From: Cephalotus follicularis
Lineage: Eukaryota > Streptophyta > Magnoliopsida > Oxalidales > Cephalotaceae
Direction: 5' to 3'
NCBI GenBank assembly: GCA_001972305.1
Contig: BDDD01001980.1
Location: 186,001-250,000, forward strand
DNA length: 64,000 nucleotides
The notes under the pieces were generated by a model. The model was not told where the DNA came from. It ran no database searches and saw nothing but the letters and a program-made list of their open reading frames with translations. Numbering within the stretch: the stretch's first letter is position 1; every line of letters starts with the position of its first letter. Of the stretch, positions 49,624-61,689 are shown in pieces. Made by a program: the position numbers and the translations under genes.

Positions 49624-49679
49624 GATTTCATCTGGTTCTAGTTCATCAATCATTGGGTCACTTGGACACCTGGTAGTGC

Positions 49680-51990
49680 TTGGATGAGGACACGTGTTGT
49701 TTTTTATTTAACTTAATTTTTTCCCATATCAATACCAAAACCAAATTGTCAGAGATTTCAGATCAGTCAAGTATTTTAAAAGTAATTTATACCCAAAATG
49801 ATTTTCAAAATTCTCAAAATAATTCTCAAGAAATTAATGAACCTATTTCCCCCACATATTCTGAAATGAAACGTCATTCACAGTTTATGATGATTAGAAT
49901 TAATAAACTATTTGAAATTAATAAATATTTGATAAGAAAAGATTTTTTCCAGGAAAAATATTTACGAAAAAGAAACAGATTTTTTTAGAAAATATTCTGA
50001 AACTGAACAAAATAATATTCGAACAGCATGGTATGAGTACATGACTAAAATCAAGGCTCATGTTATGTTTTTTGATTATTTAAAAATTTACATTAACCAA
50101 CAAGAAAATAAAAAATATTTTGAAGAAGAAAATTTTTTAGATTAATTTAAAATATTCATGAACCAAAAAACCACTATAACATGGATAACTTATGATAACA
50201 AAACAATAGAATCAATTCACTCATCATTTGAAAAAATTCAAATTAACATTCATAATAATAGAATTCAAGCTGTACCTTTCAAATTACAAACTGAAGCAAG
50301 TAATACTCAAATAACAACAAATGAAACCAATAAAATAATTGAACAAAATAACTATACAAACAGACACCTTCAGATATTAGGATCACAATTATCTAGAATA
50401 GAAAATACTATCCAAAAGATTAAACAAAATTCAAAAAATCAAACAAAAAATCAAACCCCAAAAATTAAACCATTATTTACACCTTATAAAATTCCTTATT
50501 CCCAATTAAAACAATTAATACTCAATGAAATCAATGAAAAATTAAGAGAACTAATTGCTCCAGATACACCAGATTTAGATACCCCTACAACTATAACAAC
50601 GATAACATCTACTTCACGTGCCCCTCACAAAGATAAAAACAAAATGATGAATGTCATTCATGAAATTGAAACATCCTCATATGATTCTGTCCAAGAAATT
50701 AATAATCAATTATCTGCTACAAAAATTGATCCATTAAAAATTTAGTCATTAGGTTCCTATTATTACAGACCAACTTATCCAGATTTACAAATTGAAGAAA
50801 GAGGAAAATGTACTCAAGCTTCATAACAGAGTGGAACCATTTATGAATGGAACATTGATGGTATGAATGAGTATCATATTGTTAACAAATTACAAGAAAT
50901 GACCATGGTAAGTAATGCCCACAAGATTAGAAATAATTCAGATAAAACTGTTGCAAATTTTTTACTTGCCGGTTTCACTAGACAGTTAAAAGGTTGGTGG
51001 GACAATGTTCTTACTACGCAACAACAAACAGAAATTTTAGAAGCTATTCAAGTCAATGAATTAAAAAAAAAACAATTCTTGATAATAATAATGAAACTAT
51101 TGAAGATGCAGTATCAACATTAATTTATAATATTACCCAATATTTCATAGGAGATCCCACTTATCTAAAAGATAGAACTGCTGACCAATTATCAAATTTA
51201 AGGTGTAAGAAATTACAAGATTTTAGGTGGTACAAAGACACATTCATGACCAAAGTACTAATTAGGGAAGATGCAAATCAACCCTATTGGAAAGAAAAAT
51301 TTATAACAGGATTACCAACATTATTTGTTGAAAAAATTAAAAGTAAGTATAGAGAAAAACATAAAGTGTTATACCATATGAAACATTAACCTATGGAGAT
51401 ATTGTAAGCACAATTACAAAAACTGGATTAAAAATTTGTAATGATATTAAAATGGGAAAACAAATAAAAGAGATTCAAAAACTTATAAAAAAGAATTAGG
51501 AGATTTTTGCACATAATTTGGTTACGAACCTTTTAAACCACCAATTTCAAAAATAAAAAATTTACAAAAACATAAAAAATATTGGGAAAAACCAGAGTAT
51601 TACAAAAAACCCAGAAAGAAGAGAACTCAATTTAAAAGAAATAATTTTCAAAACCCCACCAATGATTTTCAAAAAACAAATTTTCAAAATTCAAACACTT
51701 GTTATAATTGTGGTAAACCAGGCCACATAGCAAGATGTTGTAAAATCAGGAAACAAATTAAAAAATTAGATTTGTCCGAAAATCATAAAAATCAATTATT
51801 CAAAATCATTGATAGCCAAAACCAGCATCCTCAACAAAAATCCAAGCCATAAAAGATTCTACTTTAGAAATCGAACCTGATTCTGACAATTCAAATATTA
51901 GGACATGCAACGGCAATAATTGCATCATTGGAATAACTTGTTCTACAGATAAACACTGACGATTTTCCAGTCTCTTCAAGATTATAGGTC
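49680..51990 (+). pseudogene. Caulimovirid-like coat-protein region (endogenous pararetrovirus remnant)
   Basis: A series of very AT-rich, Lys/Asn-rich open stretches in shifting frames (49680-49988, 50158-50745, 50863-51123 and on to about 51990). It includes a GFTxQLKGWWD-type block near 50970. A C-x2-C-x4-H-x4-C knuckle (51709-51750) is followed by a Lys-rich stretch and a Cys-rich patch. This arrangement resembles the coat-protein segment of plant pararetrovirus (Caulimoviridae) polyproteins found integrated in many plant genomes. Stops and frameshifts throughout show it is dead. Neither a movement-protein region upstream nor a protease/reverse transcriptase downstream is recognisable. 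An LTR-retrotransposon gag is the alternative, but the downstream promoter-leader structure favours a pararetrovirus. Confidence 0.6.
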
Positions 51991-52191
51991 TCATCACTGA
52001 CACAATTTGGACTCAATACCAACCTCTATTTCCCACTGAAATAGAAGGAAAACAAAAAATTCTTTATCTCCCACTGAGATAGAAAAAAGGAATTCAAAAC
52101 CATTTAGAATCATGAATGATTTGTGTGCGCTTGAAAAATTCTTGCGTGCGATAACATTAATTTTATTTGTGCATATGATCTTGAGAATGAA

Positions 52192-53640
52192 TTGCATTTT
52201 GAAACATTCTATACATTTTTTAGGAAAATGACTTCAAAACCAGACAGTCCTTTCAAATCAAAACAATCTTATTCTCAAAAAAGACAATTGCCACCAACCA
52301 TTACAAACACTCCTATAGATAATTCTCTTTCTCCATCTCCTAAACCATTAACTACTATTTATTCAAACATTGTACAAGAATAAAATACAACCATTTCCCA
52401 ACAAGGTACTTCAAGAACTATTACCACTCAAAATCCAGAAAGACCATTTTATCGACATATTAAAAATTCATACAATCAATTTCTTTTCATCATTGAACCA
52501 GAATATCGAAAAAATTGCAAAACACCTTTAGACATTGCAAAAAGAGTATTTTTCAAAGAATGGAGCTATTACAGTGACCATCCTCAAAAAACCCAAATAT
52601 TTTATGAATTGATTCCATCAAAATTAGCCCAAAGTCCGATCCAAATTACCCAGAATTGATCACTCATACTTCTGTATTCATTCAAAAAATTATAACCATT
52701 GCTGAATGGGGACAACCTCCCCATCATTATAAACATTTTTCATCCTTTTTTGATATTCTAGTTTACAATTATTTTGATTATACTCAAGCTTGGCATCATG
52801 CATTCCTTTTCCAAAACATTGAAGATAAACATTCTTGGTTCTTTTGTTTCGATAAAACATTCAATTCAAAACAAATCATTCCCGATTGGTTTATGGATTG
52901 GTGGACCTTTTATGGACCAATCAAGACATTTTACCTCCATCTGTTGAAGAAGCACTTTACACATTCGCCAATAATACTGAAGACATACCATTCTACTGAA
53001 TAATGCATCATTTTTTATCCATTGTAAATTATCATGGATAATGTATTGGGACTACACTATTGAAGAAGCCCCCGTAACATTACTCACTCTTCATAGACAA
53101 TCTTGGACTAAATGATGGAATAAATATGACTTATCCAAATGCACATCTGAGACCGTTTTACGATCATTAAAATCCAAACTCCAAATACAACAAGATCAAC
53201 ATTTTACCTTGACAAAAAGCCAGATTCAAACAACTATTGCATCCTCATCCAACAAAAAGGAACTCCAAGAACAAATCAAAAAACTACAAGAAGAATTATA
53301 AGATATTCCAGATGAAGATGATGACAAAGTATCCATTACTTCCACAATAAATTTAGGAGATGATGAAGATTTTATTCCGGTATCTCGAAGGAAAGGCAAA
53401 GAAAAAGTTTGGGCAAGACAATTTTTCACAAAAAGAATCATTCAGAAAATTTGAAGGAATACGACAAATAAAGCCGCCATTCACTGTTCAACCACTCAAG
53501 GCATTATTCAGTTATGAATCACTTCAAAATTGTTACGAGTCACTTCAAATCATTCAGTTACGAGAAAAATACAAGAAATACGGAAGACATATCAACGTCA
53601 TTCACTATTTATCGCCTTTAAAGACAAGACAAGCACAATA
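52192..53640 (+). pseudogene. Second ORF block of the pararetrovirus-like remnant
   Basis: Broken open stretches (52192-52383, 52400-52660, 52656-53003, 53360-53641) encode a Trp/Phe/His-rich protein of unknown function. Its pattern (FDI...YNYFDYTQAWHH, then WFMDWWTFYGPI) I associate with ORFs accompanying pararetrovirus-like polyproteins in plant genomes. A frameshift near 52655 and several stops inactivate it. The polymerase region expected near a coat protein is absent between this block and the zinc knuckle, so an internal deletion is likely. Confidence 0.5.
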
Positions 53641-53714
53641 ACTCCATTAAAAGAATAAGACAAATTGAAGACAAGACAAGAATAGGAACTTCTCCAACAA
53701 AGTTTACTCACCAG

Positions 53715-53745
53715 GGCTTCTATAAAGGAGCCTCCTCATTCAAGC
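53715..53745 (+). promoter_or_regulatory. Putative pregenomic-RNA promoter (TATA region)
   Basis: CTTCTATAAAGGAGCC (TATA core 53720-53728) lies just after the last ORF and before a long ORF-free leader with CAAGCAAAGCAAG. This is the arrangement of caulimovirid transcript promoters. Activity is not shown by sequence. Confidence 0.5.
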
Positions 53746-53827
53746 AAAGCAAGTTTTTGATTCTCAATCAAACTTCACAAAACATTTCCTCAAACCATTT
53801 TTGTATTGTAATCATTCCTTCTCTAGA

Positions 53828-53856
53828 TGTTTACACTTAGAGCCTAAGTGTAAACA
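53828..53856 (+). other. Perfect 13-bp hairpin in the leader
   Basis: TGTTTACACTTAG (53828-53840) and CTAAGTGTAAACA (53844-53856) are exact reverse complements with loop AGC, about 105 bases after the TATA core. Such a stem could act in RNA processing or translation of a viral-type leader (inference). Confidence 0.85.
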
Positions 53857-54200
53857 CTTGAGTTGTACCCTTCTTCCACCAGTATTCAAACCATTCCACC
53901 AGTATTTGTAACCGTCCTCCAGTATTGAAGAATTGTAACCATTCCGGCATAAGCTCCGGCAACCAGTTTGTAAGTATTTCATGAACTTATTGTAAGTATT
54001 GAATGAATTTCATGTTACGTTCAACTATTCATTAAATTTTCCGTCAACTATTCATTGAGTTTTCCCATAACTGTTCATCTACTTAGTCACTGTTTATTGA
54101 GTTTTCCGGCTACTGTTCCGGTAAGATTCCTTGAATTAAGGCAAAACAATTTAATTTAACTTTTCAATCGGCATGGTCGGTTTATCTGCCTGACAGTGTG

Positions 54201-56687
54201 TGTGACATCCGTGTCCATGTACGGTTGGTGTCTGTGAGCCTGCGGGGCTTCTGTCTGTCTGTCTATTTTTCTGGCCTATGACATATGCATCATGACATTA
54301 GTAATTTTTTATGATTTTTTCCGATAGTTTTCTGCATAACGAATTAATTTTGTTTACCGTAAATTAAATGATGTTTTTCTGAAATGACTGATGACTCGAA
54401 AAAATAACCCAAATGGTATGTCCTAAACTTCCGATTTCTGTCCGTAACGGTTAAATTCTGGACAAAAACTCAATCTGTTATGGTGGAATTATATATATAT
54501 GTGAAAATGCAAAATTTTATAAAAAAATGGACTTTCTCTCTCATCTCTCCCGCTTTCTCTCTACTCCCTCCCGTCTCTCTCTGCAGTCTGCCTTCTACCG
54601 CCGGTGTCAGTGTCGATCTGACACCGGCGAGGGTACCGACGGGACCACCAGGATGTCCCGAGCACACCGCACCCCTCCACCGAGCCGGCAACCGCGCCGT
54701 GAGCTCTTCTCTCTCTCCGACTGTTTTTCATCGTTCTGGCGTCTTCGGTGGTCGTCACGGCAAGGAGAGCCCAGATTTGGACTCCTGGCGTTGCGGCCGT
54801 TCGAACGGTATCGGCCCCGACACGTGACGAAGTCGGCAACGCAGATCGGCGGCGAAGGACAACCGCGGTCAACGCGATCGTTCCGGCCAGATGCGGTGGT
54901 GCCAGACCCAACGCACCTCAGATCCGTGCTCCTCGGCCTCCAGCGCGCCAGATGCGAGTATAGGTCGTTATAGTTTTCTGACATCTGCACGTATTTCATT
55001 GCATAACGCTTTTCATGTCTTAGTACGTGTTTGAGTCTGATAGTCTGCTGTCTGTCTGTCTGTCTGTTGGTAGAGGATCCTGCCTTTGAGGTCGGCCATG
55101 GAGGCGACCAGTCAAGGGACTCGCTCGTCTGCACTGTGAGTAGAACGTTTTCTTTAAGTTTTTTACTCTGAAGTACTTTTAATGTTTTGAATGTAGCGTG
55201 TTCGCTTATTTTGTTTTCTGCATCTGAATGAACTTGAGTTTCGTTCATATTCTGAAATCTGTTTAAGTTTTAATATCTGGAACTTTCTTTTAATGTTTTC
55301 AAACGACCGCAGGATGATAGTCCTAGTATGACGCTATTTTCTGGTATATCTGTATTTGATAAGAAAACGATTTCTGTATCTGTTTAAAACTGCTCAAATC
55401 TGTTTTGATGACTCTGAGGAGTCCTGTATCTGTTTAAAGGTGTTTAAAGTCTGTTTTGAGGATTCTGTATTCTGTATTCTGAAATTTGAAATTCTATTTT
55501 CTGAAATCTGTTAAATATGTTTAGATACATGGTGATCTCGGTATTGTAATATATATATATATATATCTGATGCCCATGAGAGGTTTTGTCTACACGTGTA
55601 TGACCTTTTGTTGATGCTTGGACATGACGGTGTCCTTGCCACTATTTCTGCTGGACGTTCGGCCCGACGGGACCCAGGAGTCAACCTTACCTAGTAGAAC
55701 CATGGCATCTATATATATTTATTTATTTTTGTTTAAACTTTGTTACTATTATATGTATGAAAAATCTAAGGATTTGAATCTGTTTGAAAGAAATGACTTT
55801 GTTTTTCTGCTGATTTCTCGAAATACCGGTTTTTAAATCGGTTTTGTTTTTATATTCTGTTTAAGTCGTTTTATATCTGTTTTATAAATCAGATGCTGTA
55901 TTTGGATTTCTATTTCTGAAAACTCTGTTTCAGTTTTATACTTCTGTTATATCTTTTATGTAAAGATATTTATATGCGAGCAAAACTCTGCGGAGTCTTT
56001 TTGTTCCATCTCACTAGTCCTGTGGACTAACCCTCTCCTCTGTTTTCTGTTTTTAGTTCTGACAGGTTAGTCTGCTGAGTTCTGTCAGCTGGAGTCAGTC
56101 AGTCTGCTGAGGTGAGACCATAAAGGACATACTACCAGAGTCAACATATGCATACCATCATTGCATAAACATGTTATTTATGCATTACTTATGTTCTGGA
56201 TAAATGTTTTATGGTTTTGTTTAAAAAAGGTTGAACCCTATTCAGTTTTTAAGTTTTGTTAATATGGTTGAGGCAGAGCCCAACCCATTACTTGTTTTCT
56301 GCTTTTAAATTGTGATATGCTGAGGGCTAAGCCCATTTTATAAACTGTTTCCTCCTTCGGGAGTGTGGTCTGTTGAGGGCTGAGCCCATTACAAATTGTT
56401 TCCTCCTTCGGGAGTGTGATTTTATAAAACTGTGTTTTTCTTTACAGGGGGCATAGTCTTATAAACGAATACTACATGTCCGATTTTCGTAAAATTTTAA
56501 GAGTTAGAATTATTTTCAAAATTTTCAAGAAACTTTCTGTTTTCTTTCTGTTTTGAAGAATTTCTCTGTTTAAAAAATATATTTCTGAATCTCTGTTCTG
56601 CTGAACCTATGAGGTGAGTCTCTGTTGGAAGGCTTGGCCTCGTAGCGGGCGTGACAGATTCCAACCGGGCTGGGTCCAGGCGTGTCA
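54201..56687 (+). mobile_element. Solo LTR, TSD GTGTG
   Basis: It begins TGTGACATCCGTG and ends CCAGGCGTGTCA, flanked by GTGTG at 54196-54200 and 56688-56692. No internal region, primer site or ORF of an element is present. A GC-rich CpG-dense block at 54540-54960 produces long overlapping ORFs on both strands that I do not regard as genes. A perfect 12-bp inverted repeat lies at 54599-54629. A TA microsatellite is at about 55550-55566, and repeated TTTCTGTTT-type simple sequence fills much of the 3' half. Confidence 0.88.
54599..54629. other. Perfect 12-bp inverted repeat in the solo LTR
   Basis: CGCCGGTGTCAG (54599-54610) and CTGACACCGGCG (54618-54629) with a 7-base loop, at the start of the CpG-rich block just downstream of a CT-rich tract. 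Confidence 0.85.
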
Positions 56688-56692
56688 GTGTG

Positions 56693-57040
56693 GAGGAAGT
56701 TAATTTTCATCAAGTATTTCAATTAATCAATTTTGTTTAAGATCCCTCAACATGGTCGGTTTATCCGCCTGACATAGTGGCGGCTTAAACGTTTTACGTT
56801 ATTTACTTCTAGTATTGAGAAGATCCCCCTATCAGTGCGGTTTACCGCCGGTTAAGTGTGGATTCTTTTCCATTTAACTTTTTCAGTATTAAATTCAGTA
56901 TTTCAATTAATTTAATTCCAGTCATTATTATTACTCATCTCTCCTGCCTTTCTTATTTTACGTTATTTTATCATTTTATCTGTTACTTATCTTCACTTGC
57001 TTCCGTTCCCCCAAATGGTATATATATATATATGACAAAC
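56693..57040 (+). other. Leader-like region of the pararetrovirus remnant, part 2
   Basis: It continues the non-coding region interrupted by the solo LTR, with CATGGTCGGTTTATCCGCCTGACA at 56750-56773 repeating the segment at 54171-54194. A short inverted GCGGTTTACCGC lies near 56838. It ends in a TA repeat at 57019-57032. No gene. Confidence 0.45.
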
Positions 57041-57989
57041 GATCCTCGTCTGGAGATGTCTCTTTAAGCGCGAGACTGTTGCATGTGTGTATATTACACT
57101 CTCTATTTATACAATATAAATTCCTTTTCGTGTTTTATAGTGCATATTCAATCAACAATTGCAACCCGCTATATGTATATCCCAACCCATATTAAATGGA
57201 TCAGTTGATTAAAGTTGACTGAGTACACATATAGTGCCTTGTCGTAAAAGGGTTGGATCTCATGCCTAAGAGGTTATGAGAATGAGATCCTTACTCCCTT
57301 CTAACAAATGTTCTAAGTCATAAGTTCACTTTCTCAGGAAAGTTGATGAACCGTAAAGACTTGCCGTATTATGCTTGCCCTTTTGTTTATGGGGGATGGA
57401 CCATCTCATTACCATTTGGGTTTACCTTAAAGCTGATGCGGGGTTCGTGCTAGAGAGCATGAGACTGAACTGACCCACCATACAAACCCTATTTGGAAAG
57501 TCATACCTATGTCGATAGGATTCCTATAGTCTCAGTAGTGTATAGTCTATGGTGACTAGTAGACCATTCGTGGATTGCGTTGTATCATTAGACCTGAGCA
57601 GCTGGCATGCGTTGTGTTGTAACCGATTGGTTTTGATTTCTGCCTTCCCCAGCACTAGTCACATGCTGGCAAAAGGGTTGTCTTTGGGCCTTGTGAGAGC
57701 TTCATTGAGATGTATGGGCAAGTGCGCAATAAGGGATCGTCACACTCGTATGAAGGGTGATCAGCTCTATATTATTTATGTCTATTTAGACTTAAAAATC
57801 CTGATCAGGTATAGGCAGATTGGAAATGGGATTTTCGGGGAGGTCTGCCAACAGTCTCAATGCATACATGAATTTATAGTTATCGCAGCTTTACCTAGGG
57901 GTGACATTATTCCGAACCCTAGGTCACAGTCAGAGCTAAAAATGACATAGGATACATGACACATATGGCGATGACTGGATAAAGTACTA
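57041..57989. repeat. Unclassified non-coding repeat, left flank of the CACTA element
   Basis: This moderately GC-balanced sequence contains no recognisable domain; the 133-residue ORF at 57549-57950 lacks any motif. It resembles a long LTR or non-coding retroelement, but neither end could be found. It is cut by the CACTA insertion at CTA (57987-57989) and continues at 63245. Confidence 0.35.
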
Positions 57990-58035
57990 CACTAAAAAAA
58001 ACATGTCAACGGCGATGGCACTTCCCCTCGTCATC

Positions 58036-58062
58036 CCCTCGCCGTTGACTCAACGGCGAGGG
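58036..58062. repeat. Subterminal palindrome of the CACTA element
   Basis: CCCTCGCCGTTGA and TCAACGGCGAGGG form a perfect 13-bp inverted repeat around a single C. Arrays of this motif are the likely TNPA-type binding sites of CACTA ends (known for the family, inferred here). Confidence 0.8.
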
Positions 58063-58182
58063 TATGGCGAGTGGAAAAAACCCTCACCGTTTACTTCCTC
58101 GCCATCATCTTGTCTAGGGGTTAGTGAGGGTACAACGAGAGTCACGTCCCCTCGCCGTAGATTTCCCTTGCCATAGCGAGGG

Positions 58183-59317
58183 TGTTGACATTTATGTCTC
58201 AATCCTATGTTTTGATGATAACATATTTGTATTTGACAAAGTTTCTTTATGTGCAAGAAAGACAAAAGATATACAAACCAGCAAGATTTATGCAGAAACT
58301 GCCCAGACCGCCGACGCTTGCAATTAAAGCGTCTGCGCTTTGGCTGACGGTCGAGACAAGAACAAAGCGTCTACCGATGAAGCACTTGGAGAATTGGAAA
58401 TAACACTCCAAGCGTCGACGCTCAAAATCAAGCGTCTGCGCTTTAAGGCGCAAAACGCATGCGCTTAGTGCAAAGCGTCTGCCTTCTGGTACAGAGAAGA
58501 AATGGCAATTAAATTGTGCCTAAGCGTCGACGTTCAAAGCTAAGCGTCCGCGCTTTATCTGGCGGTCGACATCAGCAATGGAACGTCTGCGCTTCAAGCA
58601 GAGAATTCAAATTTGGGAGCCCCAACGGTCACATGACCGTCGACGCTTTGAAGCGGTCCGTCGACGCTTTGATCGTCTGCAGTAATTTCTGACAGATTTC
58701 AGTGGACATTCCATTAAGGAATTAATCCTAAACTAATCCCAACGGATCTATGAGGCATTAAGCTATAAATGGACGAATGTTTTGAAGAGATTGAGGAAGA
58801 ACAACACAAGCAAATCAAGCATACAAACATCATTCAAGAAAATCACACTCAAAGCATTCAAATCAAAGAGCTCAATCAAAAGCCTTATTTTTGCATTCTA
58901 AAGCAAATTCTTGTTCTCATTGTTTTGAGCAATCCTATATTGTTAAATCCAACCTTGTGAGAGGTTTAGTCACAAAAACAAACATTTACATTTTGATTGT
59001 AATAGGGGAGTGAACCCTAGAACATTTGGGGAGTGAACCCAAAGTGAGTTGTAAGTGATTGAGGTCAATCACCAAGGTGTAACCGAATAGCACCCGTAAT
59101 TGTATTCGGAGAACTAGTGGAAACTCAAGGAGATCCTTGGGAAAAGTAGACGTAGGCAAGAGTTTGGCCGAACCACTCTAAAACTAGTGTTTGCACATCT
59201 CTTAACTCTATCTCTTTACATTTTGTTCATATTGTGTTTGCTTATTGTTTTTAATTCATTGCGAAAAAGCTTAGATTTTTTAGAAACTACAATTCACCCC
59301 CCCTTGTAGTTTATTCA
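58183..59317 (+). mobile_element. Solo LTR (Ty1/copia, Sirevirus-like) inside the CACTA, TSD GAGGG
   Basis: It starts TGTTGACATTTATG, has TTTTGATGATAACA early, and ends AATTCACCCCCCCTTGTAG followed by TTTATTCA. It is flanked by GAGGG at 58178-58182 and 59318-59322. The upstream half carries an array of GTCGACGCT / GTCTGCGCTT motifs (58310-58680). The second half resembles the LTR fragment at 2964-4225. The ORF at 58769-58960 is an artefact of the LTR. Confidence 0.85.
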
Positions 59318-59710
59318 GAGGGTATAGCTAGGGCAGGCACCCCCTCGCCGTCTACCACTCGTTCATGCATCTACCCTCACCATTTTAATTTTCTACAAAA
59401 TTGAGAGGACACAGCGAGGGGCAATGCAAGGGCTCGCCCTCGCTATGCCCTCACAATTTTGTAGATTCTGTTGATGAAATTATCAGCAGAATCCATTCCC
59501 TATATCCAAGCAAAACCTGTAATTCATTTCAGCAGTAGCCACAATAACAGTTTATATTTCATAATTGTCTAATGAACTCCATCCATAACTACCAAACGAC
59601 ACATTTCATTCACATTAAACTAACAAAACAATGTAAAAGAGATTTATAGCATATTTATAAAAAGTGTAATACGTTCACAAACAGTCTTAAAATGTGTCAA
59701 ACTCAGCAAA

Positions 59711-61386
59711 CTACAACTCGTCATCGCTATGGTCTGAGTCTGGGGATGGCTGGGAGCGGGGTGCCGGCTCTGCGATGAACTCTGATCAGATGGTCTGCGT
59801 CTGGACCGAGATCCCGTCTGAGTGCCCATCATCTGAGATATTTGAGCCATAAAACTCTAAAACGTAGTCTGCACCTGGGACACCTGCTGGAGAAGCTCTG
59901 AGGCCTACTCGAGAACACCTGCGTCCTTCCCTGGGCCAGCCTCTGATGGATGTGAAGTGAATGGAAGACTCTGACCTCCCACTCCAGATTGAGTACCTCA
60001 AAGTGCTTGTGGTAGCATCTTCGAGGAAGTCATGTAGTTCCCCAATCCAAGGATCTTGCCCTTCCGTGGACCTCCTGTCACCTATGTCCATGCCAAGATG
60101 TCAAAGGGGGCCAGCCTACTAGTACTGTCTGGCCCCTCCATAGTATCTGACCCGACAGCAGCCCGGTACTTCTCCTATAAAAAAATACAAGATTAATCAG
60201 TTAAGTGATTGACATATAAAGGGTAATTAACATACTCATTTTAGTTTGTGACTCACCATCCTCTCCATTATAATACGAGGTGGAAGAGTATCATTCCTCG
60301 CCCTCCGATGGGTGTCGTAGTATACATCCCCAATCATTTCCCCTTGGCTTCCTGCAAGTCAAATGGTATTTCAAATTAGTTTTAAACACAAATTAAGTTT
60401 ATTAATCACCATAATTATAAATTAAGTTTATTACTTACCCCAATCTGCAGTTGTCTTTCCATCGTGTAACTACCGCCAATGTAGGTGGTGTGTGCTTTGT
60501 TCGCCCTATTGGAGGTATTTGTTCTTACCCGCTTCTGAAAATCCTCGAACATCCACATGTTCACCATTTCATCCCACACTGGTTGTGGTATCTCTGTAGG
60601 GCCATGCTGCCTACACTCAGGGCTCATATAACGCACACCAGCACTCGTCATTGCCTTCTTTCTATAGTTACGCATCCACTTTGGGTAATTCTCTTGTACG
60701 TAACTATAGAATGCAAGCCTGTTGTGTGCATCAGATGGCAGAAAGTGGTAGTAGTCCTACAAAACATCAATGTCAAACAACGAAAATAAAAATATCATGA
60801 ATAATATTGATTGTTAACTACAATAGTTTTACTCACCAATAGCTTCTCCCACAGTAGTTCCTTCTCTGAATCGGGCCACTGGCTCCACGTGGTCCATGGT
60901 TACAGTATTATGCCCCTGATGATGGACGCTATGGTGTTCTTCACGTCCATCTCCTCAAAACACATGCAATTAAACAAATATTATCACCGACATGATAGGC
61001 TAGTTTTAAAAAAAATGTACTTAAATTACTAGTTACTTACCCATTGGCACTGATATGCCGAATAGGCCTAGAATCCTTCACCCCATGGGGGGCAAGTCCG
61101 CCCCCCTACTAGCTCCCCTCGTCCATTGCTGGTGGGAGCCTGATTAAAAAACATGGTTACGTTTGACTGTATACATGTATAACAAAATATAACAAAAAAG
61201 CTTTGACAATACGAAAAACAGTTTAAGGTTAAGTATCGTGAGATAACAAATTTACTTACTAGCACTGAGAACATCGGTATCCTGCTCATGTGTGTCTAAC
61301 TCCATGGAGTCCGACTAGGGACGAGTAGATCCGGATGGTGTGGTGGAATCTCCAGGAATAGAGGAACGCGAGACCCTACGCGACAT
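59711..61386 (-). pseudogene. CACTA transposase gene (Transposase_24 / TNPA-like), six exons, with stops
   Basis: Minus-strand gene with start ATG at 61386 (MSRRVSRSSIPG) and exons 61386-61260, 61139-61041, about 60953-60837, 60756-60439, 60351-60257 and 60174-59711, each bounded by plausible GT and AG. The fourth exon carries the family signature NYPKWMRNYRKKA, then WDEMVNMWMFEDFQKR and NRANKAHTTYIGGSYT. The fifth encodes GDVYYDTHRRARND, and the sixth starts EKYRAAVGSDT and includes TGGPRKGKILGLGNYM. Single stops occur in exons 1, 2, 3 and 6, several explicable as C-to-T changes (for example CAG to TAG before VTGGPRKG), so it is dead. The TNPD-type catalytic transposase is not present. Confidence 0.75.
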
Positions 61387-61689
61387 ATCTGCAAAAACTC
61401 AACGTATTTAAAAATGATACAAACAACATACAGTTGTCCTACTATATATTATCAAATTACAATGTCATGCCAAATTAGAATATTAAGAATACTATTGCAA
61501 ACAATATTTACTACATCTATTACACTATTAACTTACAGTTTAATCTATGCTATCAATATCCATGTCGTCTTGACTATAGGAATCGTATTTAATGTATTTG
61601 TTCAAAGCTTTAAAGTCACACACATAATGAACAGCCCCAGCTACTCTATCATTAGTAGAAGAATGCTAGCACAAAATAGGTGACTGTAA

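Larger units (their letters stand above)
53641..54200 (+). other. Leader-like non-coding region of the pararetrovirus remnant, part 1
   Basis: ORF-free, with repeated CCAGTATT(C/T)-type units (53880-53935) and repeated CTATTCATT(A/G)A units (54020-54100). It ends in CATGGTCGGTTTATCTGCCTGACA before the GTGTG target site of a solo LTR. A near copy of the last segment occurs at 56752 beyond the LTR. Confidence 0.55.

Noticed and set aside
54480-55248. GC-rich overlapping ORFs as a host gene
   Set aside because: Four mutually overlapping frames in a CpG-rich block, Arg/Ser-rich and without domains, lying wholly inside a solo LTR with GTGTG target-site copies.
57549-57950. 133-residue ORF left of the CACTA element
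   Set aside because: No recognisable motif; it lies in a non-coding repeat that continues beyond the CACTA at 63248.
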